A stretch of 64,000 nucleotides of DNA from Indibacter alkaliphilus LW1 (GCF_000295935.2 NZ_ALWO02000049.1:38610-102609), one strand, 5' to 3'. Numbered from the stretch's first letter, positions 1 to 9,692 are shown. Translations and numbers: made by a program. Notes: generated by a model from the sequence alone, not told the origin.

Positions 1-854
1 CAGACTGGAGATTGGTTACTTTGACGACCACTGTTACTGCCGCAGATAGAAATAGATTTATTATCAGTTACGGAGAGTTTGCCGGAACTGTGTACATAGA
101 CGAGGTGGTTTTGGCCAGTGAAAGTCTTACAGGAGGTTCTACTACTGTGGTAGAGAAAACAGAAATTGAAAAATCATCCATTATTGAGAATCAGTTGGAT
201 AGGTGGATCAACGAATTTGTCACAGAGACTAAAGAGCTGATGACTGTAAGAGAAGTAATATCCGAACCGCTTAGCGATGCCAACCCAAGTCAGCTTAGGG
301 GCGCTCAGGATACACCGCCTGCTGAGGGAGAGTTCTATTGGCAGGATTATCTGGGGAAAGACTATGCGGTAAAAGCTTTTCAAAAAGCAAGGGAATATGG
401 AAATCCAGGAGATATGCTGCTTATCAATGAAAGTGGAATGGACCAAAACCTCGCTAAGTGTCAGGCACTCTTGGATTATGTGGAGTATATTGAAGAAAAT
501 GGAGGCCAAATTGATGGAATTGGTACTAAAATGACATTGGACCTGGAATCAGATCTGGAAACTGTTCAGGAAATGTTCCGCATGCTAGCCTCTACAGGGA
601 AGAAAATCAAAATTACAGGTTTGGAAATCAGACTCAATGATGGACATCAAGACTCTGAGTATTTACAAGAGCAGTATGAGCTTTATAAGGAAGTGGTAAA
701 GCAGTATTTCAACAATATTCCTGCGGATCAACAATTAGGAATTACAATTTCCAACCCGATAGATAGTGGAAACGGAGGAAGATCAGGTTTATGGGATTCT
801 GCTTTGACCAGAAAACCGGCCTATGCAGGTTTTGCAGAGGGAATTATTGATTGA
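1..854 (+). CDS. GH10-like protein, C-terminal part, probable pseudoenzyme (5' end outside window)
   Basis: The frame is open to the left window edge, so this is the C-terminal ~284 residues of a longer protein. The first ~35 residues look like the end of a beta-sandwich carbohydrate-binding module (GTVYIDEVVL). The rest aligns by eye with Bacteroidota GH10 xylanases: FYWQDYLGKDYAVKAF, LLINE, IDGIGTKM, and a closing LWD...KPAYAGF. The acid/base glutamate remains (SEP, codon 264-266), but the Asn before it, usual in VVNE, is Ser (261-263). The nucleophile of the T/S-E-L-D motif is Gly (ITGLEI, codon 618-620), and the Trp of GITIWG is Ser (750-752). Known GH10 enzymes need the nucleophile, so I infer a non-hydrolytic xylan-binding protein or a strongly altered enzyme. 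The last genes of an upstream PUL operon often encode such surface proteins. Confidence 0.75.
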   Translation, partial: DWRLVTLTTTVTAADRNRFIISYGEFAGTVYIDEVVLASESLTGGSTTVVEKTEIEKSSIIENQLDRWINEFVTETKELMTVREVISEPLSDANPSQLRGAQDTPPAEGEFYWQDYLGKDYAVKAFQKAREYGNPGDMLLINESGMDQNLAKCQALLDYVEYIEENGGQIDGIGTKMTLDLESDLETVQEMFRMLASTGKKIKITGLEIRLNDGHQDSEYLQEQYELYKEVVKQYFNNIPADQQLGITISNPIDSGNGGRSGLWDSALTRKPAYAGFAEGIID

Positions 855-880
855 TAAGGGTTAGTTAAGCGATTAAGCTT

Positions 881-919
881 CGGAGAATTACCAATAATTT
901 GATTCTCCGGAGTTTTCTT
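881..919. terminator. Intrinsic terminator hairpin after GH10-like gene
   Basis: The arms CGGAGAAT (881-888) and ATTCTCCG (902-909) pair perfectly, and a T-rich run follows (912-919) on the plus strand. It lies between two convergent genes, just after the GH10-like stop codon. Confidence 0.75.
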
Positions 920-935
920 ATTTCATATTACCAAG

Positions 936-2855
936 TTATTCAGGCTGAACCAAGGCCAAACTTTCCCAACCATTAAGTTCTTTATTGTGGTGGACTTTTT
1001 CCATTGCAGCGGCAATTTTATTTTTGAAGGCCCAACAAGTCTCTCTTCTTAATTCCAAAATTTCTGACAATTCATTCAAGGTCAGGTCCACATCTTTTCT
1101 GTTGGAAAGGTAGAGCATATAAAATGCTTTTTCAATTGGAAATTTAAGCTTGTGAAATAAGGTATCCACGGTTGGAGATTCATAATAATTGCAGTTTTTA
1201 CATCTCCTGCCATAATTTGGGTCTTCATTGTACTTATTATACTGGCATTTTTTACAGCTGAATTTGTTTTTCCACTTGAGTTCGGCAAGAAATCTAAGGC
1301 AGGATTCCTTATCTGGAAATACTTTTTTGAAGCCTTCAAAGTCCAATCCTTTCATCAAAGCCAGGTTTTTGGTGATTTCTTCCACAGAGGATTTGAGCTG
1401 CGCATTGTTCTGTTCTAGTATCGCATTCAGTTGTGTTACCTGGGCATTGAGTTCCTGCAATTTGACATTGGTAGTCTGGAGTTCTATGTTTTTATGGGAC
1501 AATGCCTCTGCCATTTTTTCAATCTTTTCCGTTCTGGCCCGCACCTTTTTCTTCAGTTTGCTATTAAGCTCCTTGGTAAGTTGATTGTTCTTTTCCAAAG
1601 CCAGAGTTTTCTCTTTATTGGCCTGTAGAAACTCAGCTTGAAGGAATTTGATCTGATTGAATATTGAAAATGAGAATAGAATTGTTTCCAGAAAAATTAC
1701 AGGATAAACCAGATACCAATTGAGAACAGCATTGTCAAAAATCTGTATACTCTTGGCATAGGAGTAAATGATTACCAGAAAAAGGCATGCATAAGCGAAT
1801 ATATAGGGCCAAGAGTAAATGCCAGCTTTGGATAAGGCCAATAAACCTGCACTGAACGGAATCAACAAAATGATAATGGTCAGGGTGAGATAGGTGATGT
1901 AATAAAGTTCGAATATATAAACCTGATTGATAAATAAAACCAACTTCAATAGGACTGCCCAGTATGTTAATTTGAGCATTCTATTGCTTTTGGTGTATTT
2001 CTGGATAAACCTATTGGAAAAAAGGAGTGTTGCCAGAATGATCACCAGCTCAATGAAATATTCATTGTTCAATTTATTGACCCAAGGGTGGCTGGGCCAA
2101 ATGTACTGGAATCCCAAACCATCTCTACCTAACGAAAACCAAATACATGCCAGAATAAGGCATATAAAGTAGACATATAAAGTGTCCTTCATTTTGAAAA
2201 ACAAATAAAAATTGAAGATCAAAATGAGTAGAAGTACACCGTAATAAATACCCAAGAGAAAATATTCATTTAAAGCATGGTTGAAAAATGCTTCATTGGA
2301 TCTAAGCAGGAATGTAAATTCCTGATTGTAATTTCTTGTTACACGGAGAAAATATGTTTTTTCCTCTGAGGGCCTAAGGTCAAGAAAGTAATTGAAATTT
2401 TTATGTTTAATCCTTCTTTCAAAAAAAGGAAGGTTAAAACCTGCTTTGGATTCTGAGTAGCTGCCATCAGGATTTGGGAAGAAAAATGAGACACTTTTGA
2501 TATCAAATCCCCAAGATTCAAAATACCATGAAATATCGTGGTCAGACAGCTCATTTTTTATATTGATTTTCAGCCAGATAGGAGTTTCTAGATGGCCGTA
2601 TAAAACATGGGCGTCATTTACACTTTTGAACTTGCTTTTAAATGCTTCACTGGATATTTCCTCAACAGTGTATTGGGATGCAGTATCAAGGAAAAATTCC
2701 ATTCTGTTGATGACAGGGATTTTATTCATCCCATCTGTCAGCACTATTGTATCTCTGTTTTCATCGCCGGCAGCGACAATTGAAGGGAAAGCAAACCCAA
2801 AAATCAAAAGGAGATAAAATATTTTATGGTAAAGTTGATTCAATAGGCAATTCAT
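936..2855 (-). CDS. 7TMR-DISM membrane receptor fused to an IS1595-type transposase zinc-ribbon/HTH domain
   Basis: This is a 639-residue membrane protein. Residues 1-28 form a signal peptide. Residues ~40-185 resemble the extracellular 7TMR-DISMED2 ligand-binding domain, and ~195-405 hold about seven hydrophobic helices of the 7TMR-DISM type. Residues ~405-505 are a Lys/Glu/Gln-rich coiled coil. Instead of a kinase or GGDEF output, the C-terminus (~505-625) matches the N-terminal DNA-binding part of IS1595-family transposases: FPDKESCLRFLAELKW, then a four-cysteine ribbon (C534, C537, C552, C555), then a Trp-containing HTH-like segment (LNELSEILELRRETCWAFKNKI). The transposase catalytic domain is absent. 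I infer a membrane-anchored one-component regulator that binds DNA through a captured transposase domain. It converges on the GH10-like gene and is divergent from susC; a LacI-type operator lies 181 bp upstream of its start. The reading frame is continuous, so the fusion is not a frameshift artefact. Confidence 0.8.
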   Translation of the reverse strand: MNCLLNQLYHKIFYLLLIFGFAFPSIVAAGDENRDTIVLTDGMNKIPVINRMEFFLDTASQYTVEEISSEAFKSKFKSVNDAHVLYGHLETPIWLKINIKNELSDHDISWYFESWGFDIKSVSFFFPNPDGSYSESKAGFNLPFFERRIKHKNFNYFLDLRPSEEKTYFLRVTRNYNQEFTFLLRSNEAFFNHALNEYFLLGIYYGVLLLILIFNFYLFFKMKDTLYVYFICLILACIWFSLGRDGLGFQYIWPSHPWVNKLNNEYFIELVIILATLLFSNRFIQKYTKSNRMLKLTYWAVLLKLVLFINQVYIFELYYITYLTLTIIILLIPFSAGLLALSKAGIYSWPYIFAYACLFLVIIYSYAKSIQIFDNAVLNWYLVYPVIFLETILFSFSIFNQIKFLQAEFLQANKEKTLALEKNNQLTKELNSKLKKKVRARTEKIEKMAEALSHKNIELQTTNVKLQELNAQVTQLNAILEQNNAQLKSSVEEITKNLALMKGLDFEGFKKVFPDKESCLRFLAELKWKNKFSCKKCQYNKYNEDPNYGRRCKNCNYYESPTVDTLFHKLKFPIEKAFYMLYLSNRKDVDLTLNELSEILELRRETCWAFKNKIAAAMEKVHHNKELNGWESLALVQPE

Positions 2856-3035
2856 TTAATGTTGGTTTAATAACAGGTTTATTTGAGTAAATAAAAATAG
2901 CAAAGATTTTTGGCCGAAAAGAAAAAAAATGGAATTGAGCTTTTATTCATCTACATCAGCTCTCAGAATGTAAGGTTAAAATTAAATAGACTTTTTAGTT
3001 TCTAGCACTTAATATAAGTAAAAACTGCAATAAAA

Positions 3036-3049
3036 TGAAATCGATTACA
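3036..3049. promoter_or_regulatory. LacI-type operator copy 1
   Basis: The sequence is TGAAATCGATTACA, matching the palindrome TGNAATCGATTNCA. It lies in the 564-bp divergent region 2856-3419, 181 bp upstream of the receptor gene and exactly 250 bp from copy 2. The region also holds a small inverted repeat around 3055-3069 (TTTAAGG/CCTTAAA) and no recognisable gene. Assignment to the LacI regulator at 8540-9565 is inference from the motif's distribution. Confidence 0.65.
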
Positions 3050-3285
3050 GTATTTTAAGGTTTCCTTAAAGGGATTATGAACTTTACTTGAGATTTAAAA
3101 AAGGCTTTTTATTTAAATCTGATATTTTATTATAGCCCTGTTTATGAGTGAATTATGGATTGAATATAAATTAATACATAAGGTGATATCCTCAAGACTA
3201 TTGTAGAAAGTTTTTTGATTGTCAGTGATTGGCTTATGAAAATTTGTAGTAAAAGCCAGTTGTCCCTTTAAAATTTCAAAAAAAA

Positions 3286-3299
3286 TGAAATCGATTGCA
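3286..3299. promoter_or_regulatory. LacI-type operator copy 2 (upstream of susC)
   Basis: The sequence is TGAAATCGATTGCA, ending 120 bp before the susC start. It has the same palindromic core AATCGATT and outer TG...CA as the other copies in this locus. A central CG is typical of LacI-family operators. Confidence 0.7.
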
Positions 3300-3419
3300 A
3301 TTTTGAATAATTTTTCAGAGGTTTAAATCCAAATCACAATCCTAGGGGTATGCAAATGCTTCGAACCTAGCTGATTGGGGTGAATAAACTCAATAACATT
3401 TCTCATAAATAACCTAAAC

Positions 3420-6400
3420 ATGAATTCAAAATTTACTGATGAATTTCGCTGGAACCTTAAAAAAGGTGCTCGCGATTGGCTTTTCCGCCTTAGCGGAATA
3501 GTTCTTTTGCTTTTTATTAGCAATTGGGTTCAAGCACAAAGCGTAACAATAACCGGGGAGGTATTGGATGAAACAGATTTCGGGCTTCCTGGTGCTTCTG
3601 TGCTTGAAAAAGGAACGAGTAATGGGGTTGTGACAGATCTTGATGGTAAGTTTAGCATCAATGTACAGCCTGGAGCTACTCTTATTATTTCCTTTATTGG
3701 GTATACCTCTCAGGAAATAATGATAGGGAATCAATCCACAATTACCGTAAATATGGAGCCGGACATCAGCGCTCTTGAAGAAGTAGTAGTAGTTGGATAT
3801 GGTACGATGAGGCAGGAAGCAGTTACAGGCTCTGTGGCATCTATTGGAGGGGACAATCTAAGAGAGGTGCCATCAGGTAATATTACTCAGGCCCTCCAAG
3901 GTAGGCTTCCGGGAGTGGATATTTCACAAACCTCTTCTCAGCCTGGGGCCACTATGCAGATCAGGATTAGAGGTAACCGTTCGCTTACCGCAAGCAATGA
4001 TCCTTTAGTTGTACTGAACGGGATTCCATTTGCAGGAGCTATCAGTGATATCAGTCCTGAAGACATAGAAAGTATAGATATCCTTAAAGACGCTTCTGCC
4101 ACGGCGATTTATGGTTCAAGAGGTGCTAATGGTGTAATTTTGATTACTACCAAAAAAGGCTATAAAGGCCAGCAGGCCAGGGTTAGTTACAATGGTTTTG
4201 TTGGTCCTAAAACTGTTTTTTCCAGATACCCAATGATGAATGCTTCTGAATTTATAGAAATGAGAGAAGCAGCTGGGATGTTTACCAACGGCCCCAGTGA
4301 GTCCAATGACATCGATACTGATTGGCAGGATTTGTTTTACCAAACAGGAATCATGTCAAGTCATGATTTCAATGTTTCAGGTGGAGGTGAGAAAAGTTCC
4401 TACAGTTTTGGTCTTGGTTATTATCATGAAGAAGGAGTGGTCCCTACGCAACAGTTTGATAGGATTTCCATGAGAGCCACTGTAGATCAGGAAATAGGTA
4501 ATCATTTGAGGATAGGTTTTAATACAAATAATAATTTCAATACTACCCAAGGTTCTCAAATTGGACTTTACAATATCCTGAGCATGTCGCCGATTGCTTC
4601 ACCTTTTAATCCTGATGGAACAAGGAGAAGAACAATAAATATGCCTCTGGATGAGACTTGGGTTGGGACAAGAGATGTTTTGAATGACCTTGAAGGCCAA
4701 TGGCTCAATGAGACCAGGTCTTACGCAACTTATAATGCAATTTATGCAGAACTTAAAATACCTGGTATTGAAGGGTTGAAATATAGAGCAAATCTAGGTC
4801 TGGATTATAGGCAATCCAATCAAGGGGAATATATGGGGACAGGGATCAATAGTCCGAATCCGGAAACTCCCTCTACAGCTGCAGTAGCCAACAGTCATAA
4901 TTACCATTGGATTTTAGAAAACCTGATCACTTATGATAAAATTTTTGCTGACAAGCATATTATAAATTTTACAGGTTTGTATTCAGCTGAACAAAACAAA
5001 TTTCACCGCTCCAGAATGTGGGCCCGAGAGATACCAGCTGACCAGTTTCAGTTTTATAATTTAGGATTTGCAGATGGGGAAATACAGATCAATCCCAATG
5101 ATCAGCAGTACCAAGTATGGGGCTTGCTGTCTTATATGGGAAGGATTATGTATTCTTATGATGATAAATATATGATATCAGCCACCTTGAGGTCTGATGG
5201 ATCTTCAAGGTTGGCTCCGGGATTCAAATGGCACACCTACCCAGCGGTTTCAGCAGGCTGGAATATTGGTAAAGAATCATTTATGAATGGGGTGACTTCT
5301 GTGGATATGCTGAAGCTTCGAGTGGGCTATGGTCAGACTTCCAATCAGGCCATTTCACCTTATGCTACCTTGGGAGGCTTAGGTACAAGGCCTTATAATT
5401 TTGGCGATGATGTATATGCGATGGGTTACTTTGTGAATTCCTTGCCCAACCCTAACCTTGGGTGGGAATATTCGGAGACCTATAATGTTGGTGTTGATTT
5501 CGGTTTGTTCAACAACAGGATCTCCGGTAGCTTGGAATACTACATCACAAACACCAAAGATATTCTTTTGGGGGTAAATCTTCCAGCTACTTCAGGGGTG
5601 AGTTCTTATACTGCCAATATTGGAGAGACCCAGAACAAAGGGATTGAGCTGGCCTTGAACGGCCTGTTATATGAAGGGAATGGCTGGAGATGGGAAGCTG
5701 GTGTAAACTTGTATGCCAACAGAAATGAGCTTATTTCTCTTGCATCTGGACAAACCAGAGACGAAGCCAACTGGTGGTTTGTAGGTCATCCTATTGACGT
5801 GGTTTTTGATTATGAATATCAGGGACTTTGGCAGCCAGAAGATCCTCACTTGAATATTTTGGAGCCAGGAGGAAACCCAGGAATGATCAAAGTTACTTAC
5901 ACAGGTGATTTTGATGATGAAGGAGTGCCAACCAGAGCTATTGGACCTTCTGATAGACAGATTTTAGATCTTCAGCCAAACTTTATGGGTGGGTTCAATT
6001 CAACAGTATCCTATAAAAATTTCGATTTCACGGTAGTGGGAGCGTTTAGAAGTGGGGGTATTTTGATCAGTACACTGCATTCAGCAAACGGTTACCTGAA
6101 TATGCTCAATGGCAGAAGAAATAACGTCAGGGTAGATTACTGGACTCCTGAAAATCCTGATGCAAGATATCCTGCTCCAGGAGGATTGGCAAGTGCTGAC
6201 AATCCAAAATATGGTAGTACATTAGGGTATTTTGATGCTTCATATCTCAAAATCAGGACGATGACATTGGGTTATAGTTTTGACAACAAGAGCAACTGGA
6301 TGTCAAAAGCCGGTGTTGATAGATTCAGAATATATGGTGCTGTACAAAACCCATTTGTTCTTTTCTCGCCATTCAACAGAGAAACAGGAATGGATCCTGA

Positions 6401-6524
6401 GACCAATTCATTCGGGGATCAAAATGCAGCTGTTACGACAGCTTTTCCAAGCAGGCTGCTGACAATTGGTACGAATTCGCCGGCAACCAGAAATTTCCTT
6501 GTGGGTATCAACATGACATTCTAA
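3420..6524 (+). CDS. SusC/RagA-family TonB-linked outer-membrane transporter (xylan-type PUL)
   Basis: This 1034-residue protein imports oligosaccharides across the outer membrane with its SusD partner, powered by TonB. A long, charged N-terminal stretch precedes a hydrophobic signal segment ending near VQAQ (residue ~40). Next come a CarboxypepD_reg-like domain (~45-120), the EEVVVVGYG junction, a plug domain (~130-240) with the usual Ala/Ser-rich IYGSRGANGVILITTK segment, and a beta-barrel ending in a C-terminal Phe. The length is normal for SusC. The stop lies 4 bp before the susD start, so the two are cotranscribed. The LacI-type operator at 3286 suggests sugar-responsive control. The substrate is inferred as (glucurono)xylan fragments from GH115 and the GH10-like neighbour. 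Confidence 0.93.
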   Translation: MNSKFTDEFRWNLKKGARDWLFRLSGIVLLLFISNWVQAQSVTITGEVLDETDFGLPGASVLEKGTSNGVVTDLDGKFSINVQPGATLIISFIGYTSQEIMIGNQSTITVNMEPDISALEEVVVVGYGTMRQEAVTGSVASIGGDNLREVPSGNITQALQGRLPGVDISQTSSQPGATMQIRIRGNRSLTASNDPLVVLNGIPFAGAISDISPEDIESIDILKDASATAIYGSRGANGVILITTKKGYKGQQARVSYNGFVGPKTVFSRYPMMNASEFIEMREAAGMFTNGPSESNDIDTDWQDLFYQTGIMSSHDFNVSGGGEKSSYSFGLGYYHEEGVVPTQQFDRISMRATVDQEIGNHLRIGFNTNNNFNTTQGSQIGLYNILSMSPIASPFNPDGTRRRTINMPLDETWVGTRDVLNDLEGQWLNETRSYATYNAIYAELKIPGIEGLKYRANLGLDYRQSNQGEYMGTGINSPNPETPSTAAVANSHNYHWILENLITYDKIFADKHIINFTGLYSAEQNKFHRSRMWAREIPADQFQFYNLGFADGEIQINPNDQQYQVWGLLSYMGRIMYSYDDKYMISATLRSDGSSRLAPGFKWHTYPAVSAGWNIGKESFMNGVTSVDMLKLRVGYGQTSNQAISPYATLGGLGTRPYNFGDDVYAMGYFVNSLPNPNLGWEYSETYNVGVDFGLFNNRISGSLEYYITNTKDILLGVNLPATSGVSSYTANIGETQNKGIELALNGLLYEGNGWRWEAGVNLYANRNELISLASGQTRDEANWWFVGHPIDVVFDYEYQGLWQPEDPHLNILEPGGNPGMIKVTYTGDFDDEGVPTRAIGPSDRQILDLQPNFMGGFNSTVSYKNFDFTVVGAFRSGGILISTLHSANGYLNMLNGRRNNVRVDYWTPENPDARYPAPGGLASADNPKYGSTLGYFDASYLKIRTMTLGYSFDNKSNWMSKAGVDRFRIYGAVQNPFVLFSPFNRETGMDPETNSFGDQNAAVTTAFPSRLLTIGTNSPATRNFLVGINMTF

Positions 6525-6528
6525 GATT

Positions 6529-8478
6529 ATGAAAAAGTTACATTTAATAATAAACTCAACGAAAATCCTGATTTTGACAGGCCTGATGTTTTTCTCGTCC
6601 TGTTCAGATTTATTGGAAGAGGAACCTAGGGCTATTTTTGAGCCTGGCTTTTTTGAAACTGAAGCAGGGATACAGGGTGGCCTGACCTCCATGTATGCGC
6701 ATTTGAGATATATTTTTGGGCAGGCCTATTTCTACAATACCACCCTTACAGGTACAGATGAAGTGACTTATGCTCAAAGTGCAGATCAAAACTTTCTGGT
6801 CATGGATCTCAGTGGCCAGGGTCCAATTGATCCCAATAACAGTAGAGCGGATGTGCTTTGGGGGGCGGCATTCTCAAATATCAATACAGCTAGCGGAATT
6901 ATTGAATTTGGTACTGAAGCCGGAGTTTCTGATGCGCTTATTGCAGAAGCCAGGTTTTTCAGGGCTTTTGATTATTTCCTTTTAGTTCAGACTTTCGGTG
7001 GCGTTCCACTTGATCTGGGAGCAGGTGAACTCATGTTTAACATTAATCCTTCAAGAACTTCCGAAAGGAATACTGTGCCTGAAGTGTATACCAAGGCGAT
7101 TTTCCCGGATTTGATCCAAGCGATTGAGGATTTGCCCGAAGTCGGCAGATTAACAGGGACGGCAACCAAAACTTTAGCAAGGCTGTACTTGGCCAAAGCC
7201 TATTTGACATATGCATGGTGGTTGGAAAACCCCAATAATATCCCAACCTACCCGGAAACAGACAGAATAGATCCGGACGGTCAGAGTGCAGCATGGTATT
7301 TCCAGAGAGCTTACGATATTGCATTGGAAGGGATTGAAAACCCAGGACCATTTGCATTGCAGGAAACTTTCTATGATGTACAGGTGGCCACCAATGACAG
7401 AAACAATGAATTGTTGCTATTTGCAGATCATACTGAAACCAACGAGTTTTATAACGGAGGTAGTTTGACTTGGGGTAATGGTAATGCTCCGGATAATTTT
7501 GCCGGATGGATGATGACCTGGAACTATACCGTCCTGAGAAGTAGCTCTTCATCTTCTGAATGGACCAATAGTGTGGAGACTGTAAGAAGAGAGGCCGTAC
7601 AGCCTCTTGGCCGGCCTTGGATCAGAATGAGCCCGACTATTGGTGCTATCACCAACACCTTTGCTGATAAAACAAACGATTCAAGGTATGATGGAACGTT
7701 CACGACCGTATACAGAGCAAATATAGACAGAGCTCCGAGAATCTCAGGGCCTGTGTACAATGCCAATGGTTTGGAGATTCAAGCCGGAGATCCTGTTCTT
7801 ACTTTTCTGGATGAAGAGCCCGAAGAAGCTATTGATTATTTGTCTCCTGCCAGTTTAGGGGCTAATGTAGGAGCTGGAGTTCTCCCAGGTAGGTCGGATT
7901 TTGTTATTTCTCCATCGGGTATCAATAGAATTGTTTATCCAGGACTATGGAAATTAGGGCCTTATAGGACGGATAGTGGTGATGGATTGGGAGAGCCTAA
8001 TGCGGGTAGTACAAGACCATTTAATATTGCCAAATTCTCTGAACTCTATTTTGTAGCAGCCGAAGCTGCTGTAAAAGGAGCTACGGGGCCTAGAAGTGCA
8101 AGAGATCTTATCAATGTGTTGCGTGCTAGAGCAGGTGTTTGGAAGTGGAGCAATAAATTGAATGAGGAGTTTGTTGAGGATAGAAGTGCGGAAATGTTGG
8201 CAAATACTCCTGCTGAAATTGATGTCAATTATATTCTAGCGGAGAGATCCAGGGAATACTATGGTGAAGGGTATCGTTGGTATGACCTTATCCGAACTCA
8301 AAAATGGGAGGAGCTGGCAGGCACTTATCAGATAGGCGGTATGGGCTATGGTGATCGGACAGCACAGACCATTACCAGAAGCATTCAGCCGTACCACTAT
8401 CTTAGACCAATTCCACAGAGTCAAGTGGATGCTATGGAAGGCGATAGGAGTACCTACCAAAATCCAGGATATCAATAA
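6529..8478 (+). CDS. SusD/RagB-family surface glycan-binding lipoprotein
   Basis: This 649-residue lipoprotein forms the lid of the SusC transporter and binds glycan at the cell surface. A hydrophobic segment ends in FFSSC, a lipobox with Cys near residue 26, followed by acidic residues (SDLLEEEP). SusD-like helical/TPR sequence follows (ARFFRAFDYFLLVQTFGGVPL), and the protein ends with the conserved tail IPQSQVDAM...YQNPGYQ. At 649 residues it is longer than many SusD proteins (~500-600), and the extra length is in the middle. It is directly downstream of susC and closes the operon before a terminator hairpin. Confidence 0.93.
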   Translation: MKKLHLIINSTKILILTGLMFFSSCSDLLEEEPRAIFEPGFFETEAGIQGGLTSMYAHLRYIFGQAYFYNTTLTGTDEVTYAQSADQNFLVMDLSGQGPIDPNNSRADVLWGAAFSNINTASGIIEFGTEAGVSDALIAEARFFRAFDYFLLVQTFGGVPLDLGAGELMFNINPSRTSERNTVPEVYTKAIFPDLIQAIEDLPEVGRLTGTATKTLARLYLAKAYLTYAWWLENPNNIPTYPETDRIDPDGQSAAWYFQRAYDIALEGIENPGPFALQETFYDVQVATNDRNNELLLFADHTETNEFYNGGSLTWGNGNAPDNFAGWMMTWNYTVLRSSSSSSEWTNSVETVRREAVQPLGRPWIRMSPTIGAITNTFADKTNDSRYDGTFTTVYRANIDRAPRISGPVYNANGLEIQAGDPVLTFLDEEPEEAIDYLSPASLGANVGAGVLPGRSDFVISPSGINRIVYPGLWKLGPYRTDSGDGLGEPNAGSTRPFNIAKFSELYFVAAEAAVKGATGPRSARDLINVLRARAGVWKWSNKLNEEFVEDRSAEMLANTPAEIDVNYILAERSREYYGEGYRWYDLIRTQKWEELAGTYQIGGMGYGDRTAQTITRSIQPYHYLRPIPQSQVDAMEGDRSTYQNPGYQ

Positions 8479-8499
8479 ACTAGATTGAAAGTCAGTAAG

Positions 8500-8536
8500 A
8501 TCCCCTTGAAGATTTGCTTCTCGGGGATTTTTTGTT
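8500..8536. terminator. Terminator between convergent susD and lacI
   Basis: The arms ATCCCC (8500-8505) and GGGGAT (8523-8528) pair, with extra pairing inside, and a run of T residues follows on the plus strand (8526-8539). Confidence 0.75.
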
Positions 8537-8539
8537 TTT

Positions 8540-9565
8540 TCACTTTTTGACTGAAGAGTCTCGGATAATCAATTCTGAGCGCAGGCTGATTTTTTCGGTT
8601 TGATTTAAAGTGGTACTGGAGGGATCCTCTAGGCGTTGTAAGAGGCTTTTCATAGCAATTTCACCCATTTCTTGACCAGGATAGTTAATAGTGGTGAGGT
8701 TGGGTTCAACTAGTCGAGAGATTCCGTCATTGTTGAAACCGACCACGGCTATATCATCTGGAACGCAGATTCCTTTTGATTTTAAAACCTGAATACAGTT
8801 GGCAGCACAGCCATCATTGGAGACAAAGAGTGCATCGGGCATCTGTTCCAATTCCTGCATTTTTTCGATGATGTCCTCACATGCATCTTCACTAAGTTTG
8901 CTGAACATGACCAAATCCCCATTGTAAGCTATATGGTTTTCAATTAAAGCTAATTTGTACCCCTTAAGCCTATCCCTGTAAACATCTATTTTCTCACTTC
9001 CCAATACATGGAAAATTCTCTTGTAGCCTTGTTCTAAAAGATGTTTGGTGGCGGTATATGCAGCATTGACATTGTCTATGACTATACCTAAACAATTGTC
9101 ACAATTGCCGACCCGGTCATAAAATATAACCGGTATGTTTTTCCTGAAAAATGGTTTGAAATGCTGAGTGCCAAACTCATTGCTGGTCTGGGAAACCAAC
9201 AAGCCATCAACTCTGCTTTTGAACATAGTATGTACATTGGCCAATTCTTTTTCCTGTGAATTAAGGGATTGGCTGATCAAAAGATTAAAACCTGCTTCAC
9301 TGGCAACAGTTTCCATTCCGGCAATCACGGATGCCTGAAATTTGCTGTCCAACATGGGAACAATTACCCCAATATTGTTGGATCTGTTGGTGCGGAGATT
9401 GGCAGCAAAAATATTGGATTGGTACCCGAGCTTTGAAGCTATTTTAAAAATCTTTGATTTGGTTTTTTCTCTTACTGTAGGGTGGTCATTGAGTGCTCTG
9501 CTAACGGTGGCTGGCGAAAGCCCTGCATCTTTTGCGATATCATAAATGGTAATATCCTTACTCAT
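8540..9565 (-). CDS. LacI-family transcriptional regulator (xylan-type PUL)
   Basis: This 341-residue regulator has an N-terminal helix-turn-helix with the LacI hinge pattern (TIYDIAKDAGLSPATVSRAL, residues ~5-24) and a periplasmic-binding-protein-like effector domain (~60-335; NIGVIVPML, VDGLLVS, DIAVVGFNND). It sits between susCD and GH115. Four palindromes of the form TGNAATCGATTNCA occur upstream of the receptor gene, susC, this gene (114 bp upstream) and GH115, so it probably represses or activates these units and itself in response to a sugar ligand. The ligand is unknown; a xylose- or glucuronate-containing sugar is a guess from context. Confidence 0.93.
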   Translation of the reverse strand: MSKDITIYDIAKDAGLSPATVSRALNDHPTVREKTKSKIFKIASKLGYQSNIFAANLRTNRSNNIGVIVPMLDSKFQASVIAGMETVASEAGFNLLISQSLNSQEKELANVHTMFKSRVDGLLVSQTSNEFGTQHFKPFFRKNIPVIFYDRVGNCDNCLGIVIDNVNAAYTATKHLLEQGYKRIFHVLGSEKIDVYRDRLKGYKLALIENHIAYNGDLVMFSKLSEDACEDIIEKMQELEQMPDALFVSNDGCAANCIQVLKSKGICVPDDIAVVGFNNDGISRLVEPNLTTINYPGQEMGEIAMKSLLQRLEDPSSTTLNQTEKISLRSELIIRDSSVKK

Positions 9566-9678
9566 AGGATTGAATTGATTGGTTTTTCGGGTAACCTGAC
9601 CATTTTGCCTGAAGCCCCATATCCTAACCTTTCAAATCAAAAATATTCCTTTTTTTGAATCATTCAAAGCAATATAAT

Positions 9679-9692
9679 TGAAATCGATTGTA
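9679..9692. promoter_or_regulatory. LacI-type operator copy 3 (upstream of lacI)
   Basis: The sequence is TGAAATCGATTGTA, 114 bp upstream of the lacI start on the minus strand, inside the 353-bp lacI/GH115 divergent region. Apart from copies 3 and 4 that region is very AT-rich, with no gene. The position suggests autoregulation. Confidence 0.7.
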
